Assembly: GCA_964413525.1 (NCBI GenBank)
Contig: CAYPTI010000024.1
Coordinates: 6,412-12,885 of the forward strand
Reading direction: 5' to 3'
DNA length: 6,474 nt
DNA from: CAYPTI01 sp964413525 [NCBI: uncultured bacterium]
Lineage (GTDB): Bacteria; T1Sed10-126
The translations under genes were made by a program, and so were the position numbers. The stretch's first letter is position 1. Each line of letters starts with the position of its first letter. Shown piece after piece: positions 1-5,539 of this stretch. The notes under the pieces are model-generated. The model searched no databases. It had not been told where the DNA came from and saw only the letters and a list, made by a program, of their open reading frames with translations.

Positions 1-42
1 GTTTCGAAGAAAAGCGGCGAACGAATCGAGCGGGAGGCGTAG
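1..42 (+). CDS. rplX: Large-subunit ribosomal protein L24 (uL24), C-terminal end only
   Basis: The first 14 codons in frame 1 read VSKKSGERIERE-A and then TAG. This matches the usual end of L24, where an Arg/Val-rich strand is followed by a K-K/T-S/T-G-E-x-I motif. L24 helps start assembly of the 50S subunit by binding 23S rRNA near its 5' end. Its position directly before rplE is the standard bacterial order, which supports the call. The rest of the gene lies outside the window. The rplE ribosome-binding site falls inside these last codons. The fragment is short, so identity rests on the motif plus gene order. Confidence 0.8.
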   Translation, partial: VSKKSGERIEREA

Positions 43-49
43 ATATACC

Positions 50-607
50 ATGAATGCGAACGTACTGGAAACCAGTGAAACCGTTGAACAGCGGCACCGG
101 GAGGTCCAGGAGCGGCTCAACGTGGACAACCCGGAGGCCGTTCCGACGATCGAGAAGACCGTCGTCAACGTGGGGCTGGGTGACGCCCCGGACAACGTCG
201 GCCGCCTCGAAGCCGTCCAGGATCAACTGGGGCAGATCACCGGACAGATCCCGGTGGTTACCCGGGCTCGGAAATCGGTCGCGGGATTTGGCATCCGACG
301 AGGAGATCCCGCCGGGGTGAAGGTCACCCTCCGGAGCGACAAAATGCATAATTTTTTGCAGAAGCTGATCCACCTCGCTCTTCCCCGTACCCGGGATTTC
401 AGCGGCCTGGATCCGACCAGCATCGATCCGGCGGGAAACTACAGTCTGGGCATTGACGAACAGGTTATTTTTCCCGAGATCAGCTTTGAGGAAGCCGAGG
501 ACACCACCCGGTTCGGGATGGACGTCACCCTGGTGACGTCCACGGACGATCCCGAGGAAGCACTGGTGCTGCTGACCGAATACGGGTTGCCGTTCAAGGA
601 CGTTTGA
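50..607 (+). CDS. rplE: Large-subunit ribosomal protein L5 (uL5)
   Basis: L5 binds 5S rRNA and 23S rRNA in the central protuberance of the 50S subunit and contacts P-site tRNA. The 185-residue protein is near the usual 178-180. Family signatures are plain: ITGQIPVVTRARKSVAGF (residues about 63-80), VKVTL, LPRTRDF, GNYSLGIDEQVIFPEI and a GMDVTLVT strand. The start is the ATG at 50, with GGGAGG at 32-37 upstream. The N-terminus is unusual: the canonical Tyr/Lys-rich first helix is replaced by an acidic, Glu-rich segment (residues 1-30). Arginines usual in the family are also changed, for example RDFRG to RDFSG, GRGNY to PAGNY and G-x-R-EQ to GIDEQ. By hand count it has 31 acidic and 18 basic residues, which is odd for an rRNA-binding protein. 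Identity is secure; the charge interpretation is inference. Confidence 0.97.
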   Translation: MNANVLETSETVEQRHREVQERLNVDNPEAVPTIEKTVVNVGLGDAPDNVGRLEAVQDQLGQITGQIPVVTRARKSVAGFGIRRGDPAGVKVTLRSDKMHNFLQKLIHLALPRTRDFSGLDPTSIDPAGNYSLGIDEQVIFPEISFEEAEDTTRFGMDVTLVTSTDDPEEALVLLTEYGLPFKDV

Positions 608-640
608 ATCAGACATGAACCGTCGTCAGGAGGCTTGTTG

Positions 641-826
641 ATGGCACGGAAAGCCAAACTTGAGAAGTCCGAGGAAGAACCAAAATTCAGCACCCGGGAC
701 AACAACCGGTGCGGGAACTGTGGCCGGGTCCGGGCGTACATGCGTGATTTCGGGCTCTGCCGTCTGTGTTTCCGGGACCTTGCCCACAAGGGTCAGATCC
801 CCGGTGTCCGCAAGGCCAGCTGGTAA
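641..826 (+). CDS. rpsN: Small-subunit ribosomal protein S14, zinc-binding short form (uS14, type Z)
   Basis: S14 sits in the head of the 30S subunit and contacts 16S rRNA near S3, S10 and S19. The protein has 61 residues, exactly the usual size of the zinc form (also called rpsZ). Two CxxC pairs (C24/C27 and C40/C43) form the zinc ribbon, and the end [11 protein letters not shown] is the family signature. I chose the ATG at 641 because a perfect AGGAGG lies at 628-633 with seven bases between; the TTG at 635 is too close to that site. The segment before the zinc ribbon carries three consecutive glutamates (E11-E13) where relatives usually have Lys/Arg/Gln. The protein is still net basic (about 15 versus 7). 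It lies between rplE and rpsH, its normal place. Confidence 0.97.
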   Translation: MARKAKLEKSEEEPKFSTRDNNRCGNCGRVRAYMRDFGLCRLCFRDLAHKGQIPGVRKASW

Positions 827-871
827 CACCCCGGGCGACACGACGATTAATTTACCGGAAGGACCACTACC

Positions 872-1270
872 ATGGTCATGACTGACAACGTGGCGGATAT
901 GTTAACCAGGCTCCGGAACGCGCAGAGTCGCGGTCACGAGAGCGTGGACATTCCCCATTCAAACCTGAAGGAAGAGATGTGTAAGAAACTCCGGGAGGAA
1001 GGATTTATCCTGGACGTCAAACGAATAGCGAAGAAACCCCAGCCGATTATCCGGGCGTTCTTAAAGTACGGCCCGGAGGGGGAGCCGGTTATCCGGTCCC
1101 TCCAGCGGATCAGCAAACCGGGCCGCCGGCGTTATCACGGCGCGGACGATATTCAGCCGGTTAAAAACGGTCTGGGCGTCGCGCTGGTAACGACTCCGGA
1201 AGGCGTCCTGACGGGTCGGCAGGCCCGCCAGGAGAACGTCGGCGGAGAAATTCTGTGTGAGGTCTGGTAA
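872..1270 (+). CDS. rpsH: Small-subunit ribosomal protein S8 (uS8)
   Basis: S8 binds the central domain of 16S rRNA (helix 21) and is an early organiser of the 30S platform. In E. coli it also represses its own operon by binding spc mRNA; whether that happens here cannot be seen. The 132-residue length is normal. The N-terminus MVMTDNVADMLTRLRNA matches the family start (usually M-S-M-T-D-P-I-A-D-M-L-T-R-I-R-N). The C-terminal half shows SKPGRRRYHG, NGLGVALV and the end NVGGEILCEVW. I chose the first ATG (872) over the ATG at 878 because GGAAGGA at 857-863 then has eight bases of spacing. It is mildly basic (22 K/R, 17 D/E), less shifted than L5 or L6. The 45-base gap from rpsN holds nothing else I can identify. 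Confidence 0.97.
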   Translation: MVMTDNVADMLTRLRNAQSRGHESVDIPHSNLKEEMCKKLREEGFILDVKRIAKKPQPIIRAFLKYGPEGEPVIRSLQRISKPGRRRYHGADDIQPVKNGLGVALVTTPEGVLTGRQARQENVGGEILCEVW

Positions 1271-1272
1271 CC

Positions 1273-1839
1273 ATGGCACGCATGGGTGATCGTCCAATCG
1301 AAGTTCCCGACAGCGTTGAGGTGACCGAAGAAGACGGAACGCTCGTGGCTGAGGGGCCCAACGGGACCCTCCGGCAGTCACTGGCCGAGGGCATCACGGC
1401 CGACCTCGACGAGGATCGGGTCGTGCTTCACCGGCGGGACGACTCCCGGAAGCAGAAGAGCCAGCACGGGCTCCACCGGACCCTGGTCAAAAACATTGTT
1501 ACCGGGGTGAGTGAAGGGTTCACCAAGACCCTCGAGCTCAACGGTCTCGGATATCGGAGTCGTCTGGAGGGTTCCACCCTGGTGCTTGAACTGGGGTATT
1601 CGAACCCTGTGCGGGTAGACGTGCCGGATTCCGTTGACGTGGAGCTGCCCAACGAGACCACGATCAAAATTTCGGGGATTGACAACGAAGAGGTCGGGCA
1701 CTTCGCGGCCGAACTGCGGAAGCTTCGCGATCCCGATCCGTACAATCAGAAGGGCGTAAAGTACGAAGGCGAATACATCCGCCAGAAGGTCGGCAAGGCC
1801 GTCGGCGGCGGAGAAGGCGAAGGAATGGGTACATCATGA
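1273..1839 (+). CDS. rplF: Large-subunit ribosomal protein L6 (uL6)
   Basis: L6 binds 23S rRNA near the sarcin-ricin loop and the factor-binding centre of the 50S subunit. Its two tandem alpha/beta domains are visible: residues about 1-80, starting MARMGDRPIEVP, and about 83-175, containing LNGLGYRSRLEG and LELGYSNPV. The signature near the end is DPDPYNQKGVKYEGEYIR (residues 153-170). The start at 1273 lies two bases after the rpsH stop, with GAGGT at 1259-1263, so translation is probably coupled to rpsH. At 188 residues it is slightly long, because of a Gly/Glu-rich tail (residues about 177-188). I count 34 acidic and 24 basic residues; most bacterial L6 proteins are clearly basic. Its stop overlaps the rplR start (ATGA). 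Confidence 0.97.
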   Translation: MARMGDRPIEVPDSVEVTEEDGTLVAEGPNGTLRQSLAEGITADLDEDRVVLHRRDDSRKQKSQHGLHRTLVKNIVTGVSEGFTKTLELNGLGYRSRLEGSTLVLELGYSNPVRVDVPDSVDVELPNETTIKISGIDNEEVGHFAAELRKLRDPDPYNQKGVKYEGEYIRQKVGKAVGGGEGEGMGTS

Positions 1840-2201
1840 CGTCCACCATGACTCGCGACGAACGACGTCGGAAACGGCACCGGAGGATCCGTAAGAAGGT
1901 TCGGGGATACCCCGGTTGTCCGCGCCTGTACGTCCACAAGACGCGCAAACACATTTACGCTCAACTGATCGACGATTTCATGAATTATACCCTTACCGGG
2001 GCGTCCAGCCTCACCCCGGAGATCCGCGAGGAGTACTCCCGCGGAAACCGGGAAGCGGCCCGTGAGGTCGGTCGGATGATCGCCGAACTGGCCGAGGAAT
2101 TTGACGTGGAGCGGGTTGTGTTCGACCGGGGAGGGTTTCCCTACCACGGACGGATCGCCGCCGTCGCCGAAGGAGCCCGCGAGGGCGGACTGGAATTTTA
2201 A
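1836..2201 (+). CDS. rplR: Large-subunit ribosomal protein L18 (uL18)
   Basis: L18 binds 5S rRNA together with L5 and mediates its attachment to 23S rRNA. The protein has 121 residues, typical for the family. Residues 7-24 form the expected very basic N-terminal arm (RRKRHRRIRKKVRG). Then come PRLYVHKTRKHIYAQLIDD and the C-terminal signature FDRGGFPYHGRIAAVAEGAREGGLEF's core, FDRGG and YHGR (residues about 97-106). The ATG at 1836 overlaps the rplF stop by four bases, implying coupled translation; AAGGA lies at 1820-1824. A second in-frame ATG at 1848 would remove four residues and cannot be excluded. Unlike L5 and L6 it stays net basic (about 25 versus 18), because the basic arm is kept while the globular part contains acidic runs such as AELAEEFD. 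Confidence 0.96.
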   Translation: MTSTMTRDERRRKRHRRIRKKVRGYPGCPRLYVHKTRKHIYAQLIDDFMNYTLTGASSLTPEIREEYSRGNREAAREVGRMIAELAEEFDVERVVFDRGGFPYHGRIAAVAEGAREGGLEF

Positions 2202-2255
2202 TCGTGGGGTCCCGGCGAGGTCCCGATACCCTGATCACTGTGAGAGGCGATACCT

Positions 2256-2942
2256 GTGGCAAACAATCTGGATGATCGAGTCGTCTACATCAACCGGGTC
2301 TCCAAGGCCATGACGGGGGGATCCACCTTCTCCTTCAGCACCATGGTGGCCGTCGGGGACGAAAACGGTCGCGTCGGAGTCGGGATCGGGAACGCGGGAG
2401 AGGTTCCGGCCTCCATCGAGAAAGGCCGCAAAAACGCCGAGGATCAGATGATCAAGGTACCGATCCTGGGCAGCACCATTCCGCACGAAATTGAAACCGA
2501 ACACGATTCGGCCCGTGTCCTGCTGAAACCGGCGTCGCCCGGTACCGGAATCATCGCCGGGGGAGCGGTCCGCAACGTGGTGGAACTGGCCGGGATCAAC
2601 AACATTCTTGCCAAGTCCCTGGGCTCCGACAATCCGCTCAACATCGTCCGGGCGACCATGAAGGGTCTCAAAAACCTGAAGGACCCCCACCGGGTCGCTC
2701 AGCTCCGGGGCATTTCGCTCGAACGACTCCTGGAGGAGAATCCCTTCGCCGGACCGGAGGATCTTCCCGCCGAGCAGCGCCAGGAGCTGGCCGAAGAGAA
2801 AGCGAAAGAGGAAGAGGAGTCCGAAGAATCGGACGAATCCACTCCGGAAGAAGCCTCGGACGAAGACGCCGAGTCAGAGGACGCTTCCGATGAGGAAGAG
2901 GCCGCACCGGAAGAGGAGGCTGCCGCCGTTGAATCTACATGA
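2256..2942 (+). CDS. rpsE: Small-subunit ribosomal protein S5 (uS5) with long acidic C-terminal tail
   Basis: S5 lies at the mRNA entry side of the 30S subunit, next to S4 and S8, and affects decoding accuracy. Residues 1-163 are a complete S5: the double-stranded-RNA-binding-like part contains RVSKAMTGGSTFSFSTMVAV, GRVGVGIGNAGEVP and EKGRKNAE (residues about 14-62). The second domain contains ASPGTGIIAGGAVRNVVELAG and NPLNIVRATMKGL. The start is GTG at 2256; an in-frame TGA at 2241-2243 rules out an earlier one, and GAGAGG at 2242-2247 is the binding site. The protein is 228 residues against the usual 165-175. The excess is a low-complexity tail, residues about 164-228. In residues 180-228 I count 26 Asp/Glu and two Lys. 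The tail's function is unknown. Its last codons overlap rplO in another frame. Confidence 0.97.
   Translation: MANNLDDRVVYINRVSKAMTGGSTFSFSTMVAVGDENGRVGVGIGNAGEVPASIEKGRKNAEDQMIKVPILGSTIPHEIETEHDSARVLLKPASPGTGIIAGGAVRNVVELAGINNILAKSLGSDNPLNIVRATMKGLKNLKDPHRVAQLRGISLERLLEENPFAGPEDLPAEQRQELAEEKAKEEEESEESDESTPEEASDEDAESEDASDEEEAAPEEEAAAVEST
2914..2919 (+). promoter_or_regulatory. Ribosome-binding site for rplO, inside the rpsE coding region
   Basis: A perfect AGGAGG stands nine bases before the TTG at 2929. It decides the rplO start: the reading frame is open further upstream to an ATG at 2890, but only the TTG start gives the family's N-terminus (MNLHDLSP). The site encodes part of the Glu-rich end of S5, so both functions constrain the same bases. 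Confidence 0.75.
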
Positions 2943-3375
2943 TCTTTCTCCCGACGAAGGAAGCAAAACCGAGGGGATCCGGGTTGGACGAGGCCGATCG
3001 GGCCCCCGCGGGGAGACCTGCGGACGGGGCCTGAAGGGACAGAAGAAACGGAATCAGATTCCGCCCCATTTCGAGGGGGGACAGACGCCGCTTTACCGGC
3101 GGCTTCCGAAGTTCGGGTTTACGCCTCCGAACCGACAAACGGTTCAGACCGTCAACATTTATCAGCTCAACCGGTTTGATTCGGGGGAGACCGTCGATCC
3201 GGAACGTCTACGGGAAGAAGACCTGATTTCCGGGGACGATCCGGTGAAGTTGCTTGGAGACGGGTCCCTGGACGTAACCGGGTTGACCGTACGGGTTCAC
3301 GATTGGTCCTCGGGGGCGGAAACCGCCCTCGACGAGGCGGACGGATCCGTCGAACCCCTTACCGAACAGGGTTAA
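2929..3375 (+). CDS. rplO: Large-subunit ribosomal protein L15 (uL15), TTG start
   Basis: L15 is a late-assembly 50S protein with a long extension reaching into 23S rRNA. The start is TTG at 2929, giving MNLHDLSPDEGSKTEGIRVG, the expected family beginning, and 148 residues, the normal length. The extension shows VGRGRSGPRGETCGRGLKGQ (residues 19-38), then GGQTPLYRRLPKFGF, and later VKLLGDGSLDVTGLTVRVH. A Phe occupies the place of the usual basic residue in RLPK-R-GF. The gene overlaps the end of rpsE by 14 bases, so translation is probably coupled. No L30 gene (rpmD) lies between rpsE and rplO, where many bacteria have one. The C-terminal half is strongly acidic and the whole protein has about 24 D/E against 19 K/R, while L15 is usually among the most basic ribosomal proteins. 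Confidence 0.95.
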   Translation: MNLHDLSPDEGSKTEGIRVGRGRSGPRGETCGRGLKGQKKRNQIPPHFEGGQTPLYRRLPKFGFTPPNRQTVQTVNIYQLNRFDSGETVDPERLREEDLISGDDPVKLLGDGSLDVTGLTVRVHDWSSGAETALDEADGSVEPLTEQG

Positions 3376-3383
3376 CGTTCCCC

Positions 3384-4688
3384 GTGCTTGAAGCCTTCCT
3401 GAATGTCATCCGGATTGAGGAAGTCCGGGACAAACTGCTTCTGACCTTCGGCCTGATTGGTCTTTACCGGGTCGGGTGTCATATTGTCATTCCCGGAATC
3501 GATCCGATCCTCCTCCAGGAGATGGAAGGCGGGGGGATGATGCAGCTGGCCGATATTTTCTCCGGGGGAGCCTTCTCTCAGTTCGCCATTTTTGCCCTCG
3601 GAATCATGCCCTACATCAGCGCGGCCATCATCATGCAGCTCCTTACCGCCGTCATTCCGTACCTTGAAAAACTGAAGAAGGAAGGTCAGGAGGGCCGCAA
3701 TAAGATCAATCAGTACACCCGGTACCTGACGGTCGCCCTGGCAACCGTTGAAGGGACCGGACTGGTCGTCTTCGCGGAGGCTCAGGGGGTGGCTCCCGCG
3801 AGCTGGGGGTTCCGGTTTGTCGGAATACTCACCCTGACCTGCGGTGCCGTCTTTATCATGTGGCTGGGGGAACAGATATCCGAGTACGGGATCGGGAACG
3901 GGATGAGTCTGCTGATTTACGCCAGCATTGTCTCCTTCCTTCCGGGGTTCATCATCGAGGCCTACAGCCTGTTCACCCTCGGTGAGATGAACATCATCAT
4001 GCTGGTCGTGATGCTGCTTCTGATCCTCGGGTTGTTCGTCCTTTGCGTCTGGGTTCAGACCGGCGAACGGCGGGTGCCGGTCAAGTACGCCCGACAGGTC
4101 AAGGGGCGGAAGGTCCACGGGGGTCGGGACTCCCATCTGCCGCTTAAGGTTGATTACAGCGGGATCATCGCGTTGATTTTTGCCTCCGCCGTCATGATGG
4201 TCCCGGCGTTTCTCTTCCAGGCCGCCGGGTTTGACGGGACCGGAGGCGGGGGCTGGATCGGAACGATTTCCTCCTGGTTTCAGACCGGGGCCTGGCTGTG
4301 GACCATCGTGTACGGCAGCCTGATCGTTTTCTTCTGCTATTTTTACACCGCCATTACGTTCAATCCCGACGACATCGCCGAGAACCTCCAGAAGACCGGG
4401 GGATTCATTCCGGGCCGTCGACCGGGGAAAAATACCGCCGAATACATCGACCGGATTCTGAACCGCATCACGCTGGTGGGGGCCCTGACCGTGGTGGTCA
4501 TCGCCGTCTTCCCGGTGTGGATGTCGGACTGGTTCGGGATTAACCTTTATTTTGGAGGAACCACGTTGCTGATCCTCGTGGGGGTGGGCCTCGATTTCGT
4601 GCAGAAACTGGAAAGTCAGCTGTTGATGCGCCACTACAGCGGGTTTATGGAATCGGGCAAGGTGAAGGGGCGGGGGTTCGGGGGGTAG
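3384..4688 (+). CDS. secY: Protein translocase channel subunit SecY
   Basis: SecY forms the inner-membrane channel through which SecA or ribosomes pass unfolded proteins; partners are SecE and SecG. At 434 residues it is of normal length. I chose GTG at 3384, eight bases after the rplO stop, because it yields MLEAFLNVIRIEEVRDK, the usual start; the binding site (AGGG, 3368-3371) is weak, so coupling to rplO is likely. About ten membrane segments can be seen (approximately residues 17-37, 74-93, 113-133, 141-161, 175-192, 203-223, 260-280, 303-323, 363-381 and 390-406). The plug region follows FSGGAFSQFAIFALGI (59-74). Cytosolic loops carry QTGERRVPVKYA (225-236) and KTGGFIPGRRPG (337-348). 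The C-terminus has the GGTTLLILVGVGLDF strand and a HYSGFMESGKVKGR motif. All key regions are present. It would insert co-translationally without a cleaved signal peptide. Confidence 0.97.
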   Translation: MLEAFLNVIRIEEVRDKLLLTFGLIGLYRVGCHIVIPGIDPILLQEMEGGGMMQLADIFSGGAFSQFAIFALGIMPYISAAIIMQLLTAVIPYLEKLKKEGQEGRNKINQYTRYLTVALATVEGTGLVVFAEAQGVAPASWGFRFVGILTLTCGAVFIMWLGEQISEYGIGNGMSLLIYASIVSFLPGFIIEAYSLFTLGEMNIIMLVVMLLLILGLFVLCVWVQTGERRVPVKYARQVKGRKVHGGRDSHLPLKVDYSGIIALIFASAVMMVPAFLFQAAGFDGTGGGGWIGTISSWFQTGAWLWTIVYGSLIVFFCYFYTAITFNPDDIAENLQKTGGFIPGRRPGKNTAEYIDRILNRITLVGALTVVVIAVFPVWMSDWFGINLYFGGTTLLILVGVGLDFVQKLESQLLMRHYSGFMESGKVKGRGFGG

Positions 4689-4722
4689 CCCCGAACCGGG
4701 GATCCTTCCCCGGGCGACTTTT
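4675..4722 (+). terminator. Tandem hairpins and short T run at the end of secY: likely terminator or attenuator
   Basis: Bases 4675-4683 (GGTTCGGGG) pair perfectly with 4689-4697 (CCCCGAACC), a 9-bp GC-rich stem whose 5-base loop (4684-4688) contains the secY stop codon TAG. A second stem pairs 4696-4701 (CCGGGG) with 4708-4713 (CCCCGG), followed five bases later by TTTT at 4719-4722. The two stems share two bases, so they nearly stack and compete only at their edges. The T run is short, so termination may be partial, allowing read-through to adk. A 5-bp alternative (4689-4693 with 4697-4701) also exists. The function is inferred from structure only. Confidence 0.5.
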
Positions 4723-4723
4723 C

Positions 4724-4860
4724 CTGACAATGACTCCCGAGTTCCCTGACATTCGCACCACCGGATAAGCTTTAATTCAACTCAACGCAGGGTTATGCTG
4801 ATTTCATTTCAATTCGTCCGGTCAGCACCGTGCCGGGCTTTCACGTGAGGAAGTCACCCC
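4724..4860 (+). promoter_or_regulatory. AT-richer leader upstream of adk with possible promoter
   Basis: This non-coding stretch is clearly richer in A and T than the genes around it. CTGACA (4746-4751) resembles a -35 element and TTTAAT (4771-4776) a -10 element, but the 19-base spacing is longer than the ideal 17. TATGCT at 4794-4799 is another weak -10 candidate. A near-direct repeat, TTCCTGACA (4721-4729) and TTCCCTGACA (4742-4751), has starts 21 bases apart, about two helical turns. GAGGAAG at 4847-4853 is the adk ribosome-binding site. I see no reading frame with a recognisable product here. A promoter is plausible because this is the only long gap in the window, but no element is strong. 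Confidence 0.3.
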
Positions 4861-5526
4861 ATGCGACTCGTGCTTCTTGCTCCCCCGGGTGCCGGGAAGG
4901 GAACCCAGTCCCGTCGGCTTTCCAGGCGGAATCACGTCCCTCATATTGAGACGGGAAAGATACTTCGCCGGGCCATCCGGGAGGAGACGGACCTTGGCCA
5001 GCGGGCTCAGCGGTACATCGAATCCGGCGATCTGGTCCCGGACGAAATCATGGTCGAACTGGTTCAGCAGCGCCTCGCCCAGCCGGACTGTGCCTCCGGG
5101 TTCATCCTCGACGGATTTCCCCGTACCCTGACCCAGGCCGATCGGATCGGCGAGTACCTGTCCTCCCAGGGAACGCCTCTGGACGCGGTTATTTTTCTTG
5201 ACATTGACGACGAGGTGGTCTTTAACCGGCTCAAGAACCGGCGGGTCTGTGACGATTGCGGCCGGACCTATCACCTGGAGGCGCGGCCTCCCTCCGACAG
5301 CGGAGTTTGTGATCGCTGCGGGGGCGACCTGGTACGCCGGGACGACGATAATCGGGAGGCCATCCAGCACCGGCTTGAAGTGTATCGGGAAAAGACCAGA
5401 CCCCTTCTCGACTATTACCGGGACCGGGAGTTGCTCGTCGAGATCGATGGGGAACGGCCCATCGAGGAGGTAACCGACTCCATTCTTGAAAAACTTCGCG
5501 AGGAGTCCGTCTCCCCTCCGACCTAG
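4861..5526 (+). CDS. adk: Adenylate kinase with zinc-type LID
   Basis: Adenylate kinase interconverts ATP + AMP and 2 ADP in the cytoplasm, balancing adenine nucleotides. The 221-residue length suits the long bacterial form. The P-loop is APPGAGKGT (residues 7-15), with Ala in the first position where Gly is common. The AMP site keeps T31, G32 and R36, but reads ETGK where relatives have STGD. DGFPRT (84-89) is intact. The LID (about 123-163) has C130/C133 and C150/C153, a four-cysteine zinc site as in many Gram-positive enzymes. R159/R160, the D161-D163 run and R171 match the catalytic Arg/Asp cluster. The ATG at 4861 follows GAGG at 4847-4850. The gene is separated from secY by 172 bases and is followed by map after 13 bases, suggesting an adk-map-infA subunit of the operon. 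Confidence 0.96.
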   Translation: MRLVLLAPPGAGKGTQSRRLSRRNHVPHIETGKILRRAIREETDLGQRAQRYIESGDLVPDEIMVELVQQRLAQPDCASGFILDGFPRTLTQADRIGEYLSSQGTPLDAVIFLDIDDEVVFNRLKNRRVCDDCGRTYHLEARPPSDSGVCDRCGGDLVRRDDDNREAIQHRLEVYREKTRPLLDYYRDRELLVEIDGERPIEEVTDSILEKLREESVSPPT

Positions 5527-5539
5527 GGATTGATCGATC

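Noticed and set aside
827-871. AT-rich patch (GATTAATTTA) before rpsH as an internal promoter
   Set aside because: No matching -35 element at a suitable distance; the genes are closely spaced and co-oriented.
2202-2255. Possible small gene, promoter or operator in the 54-base rplR-rpsE gap, with a GGTCCCG repeated twice
   Set aside because: No usable reading frame and no good promoter elements; the 7-base repeat is likely chance in GC-rich DNA. Only the rpsE binding site is supported.
2890-2928. Upstream ATG giving L15 an Arg/Lys-rich N-terminal extension of 13 residues
   Set aside because: The extension is the S5 acidic tail read in another frame; the TTG at 2929 has a perfect AGGAGG and gives the standard L15 N-terminus.
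3303-3383. Upstream ATG giving SecY 27 extra residues
   Set aside because: That part lies inside rplO, reads as basic low-complexity sequence, and the GTG at 3384 matches the normal SecY start.
3372-4730. A 452-codon open frame on the - strand covering all of secY
   Set aside because: Its translation is rich in Pro, Asp, His and Gly with no recognisable domain, and it is the mirror of secY codons; the + strand protein is an unmistakable SecY.
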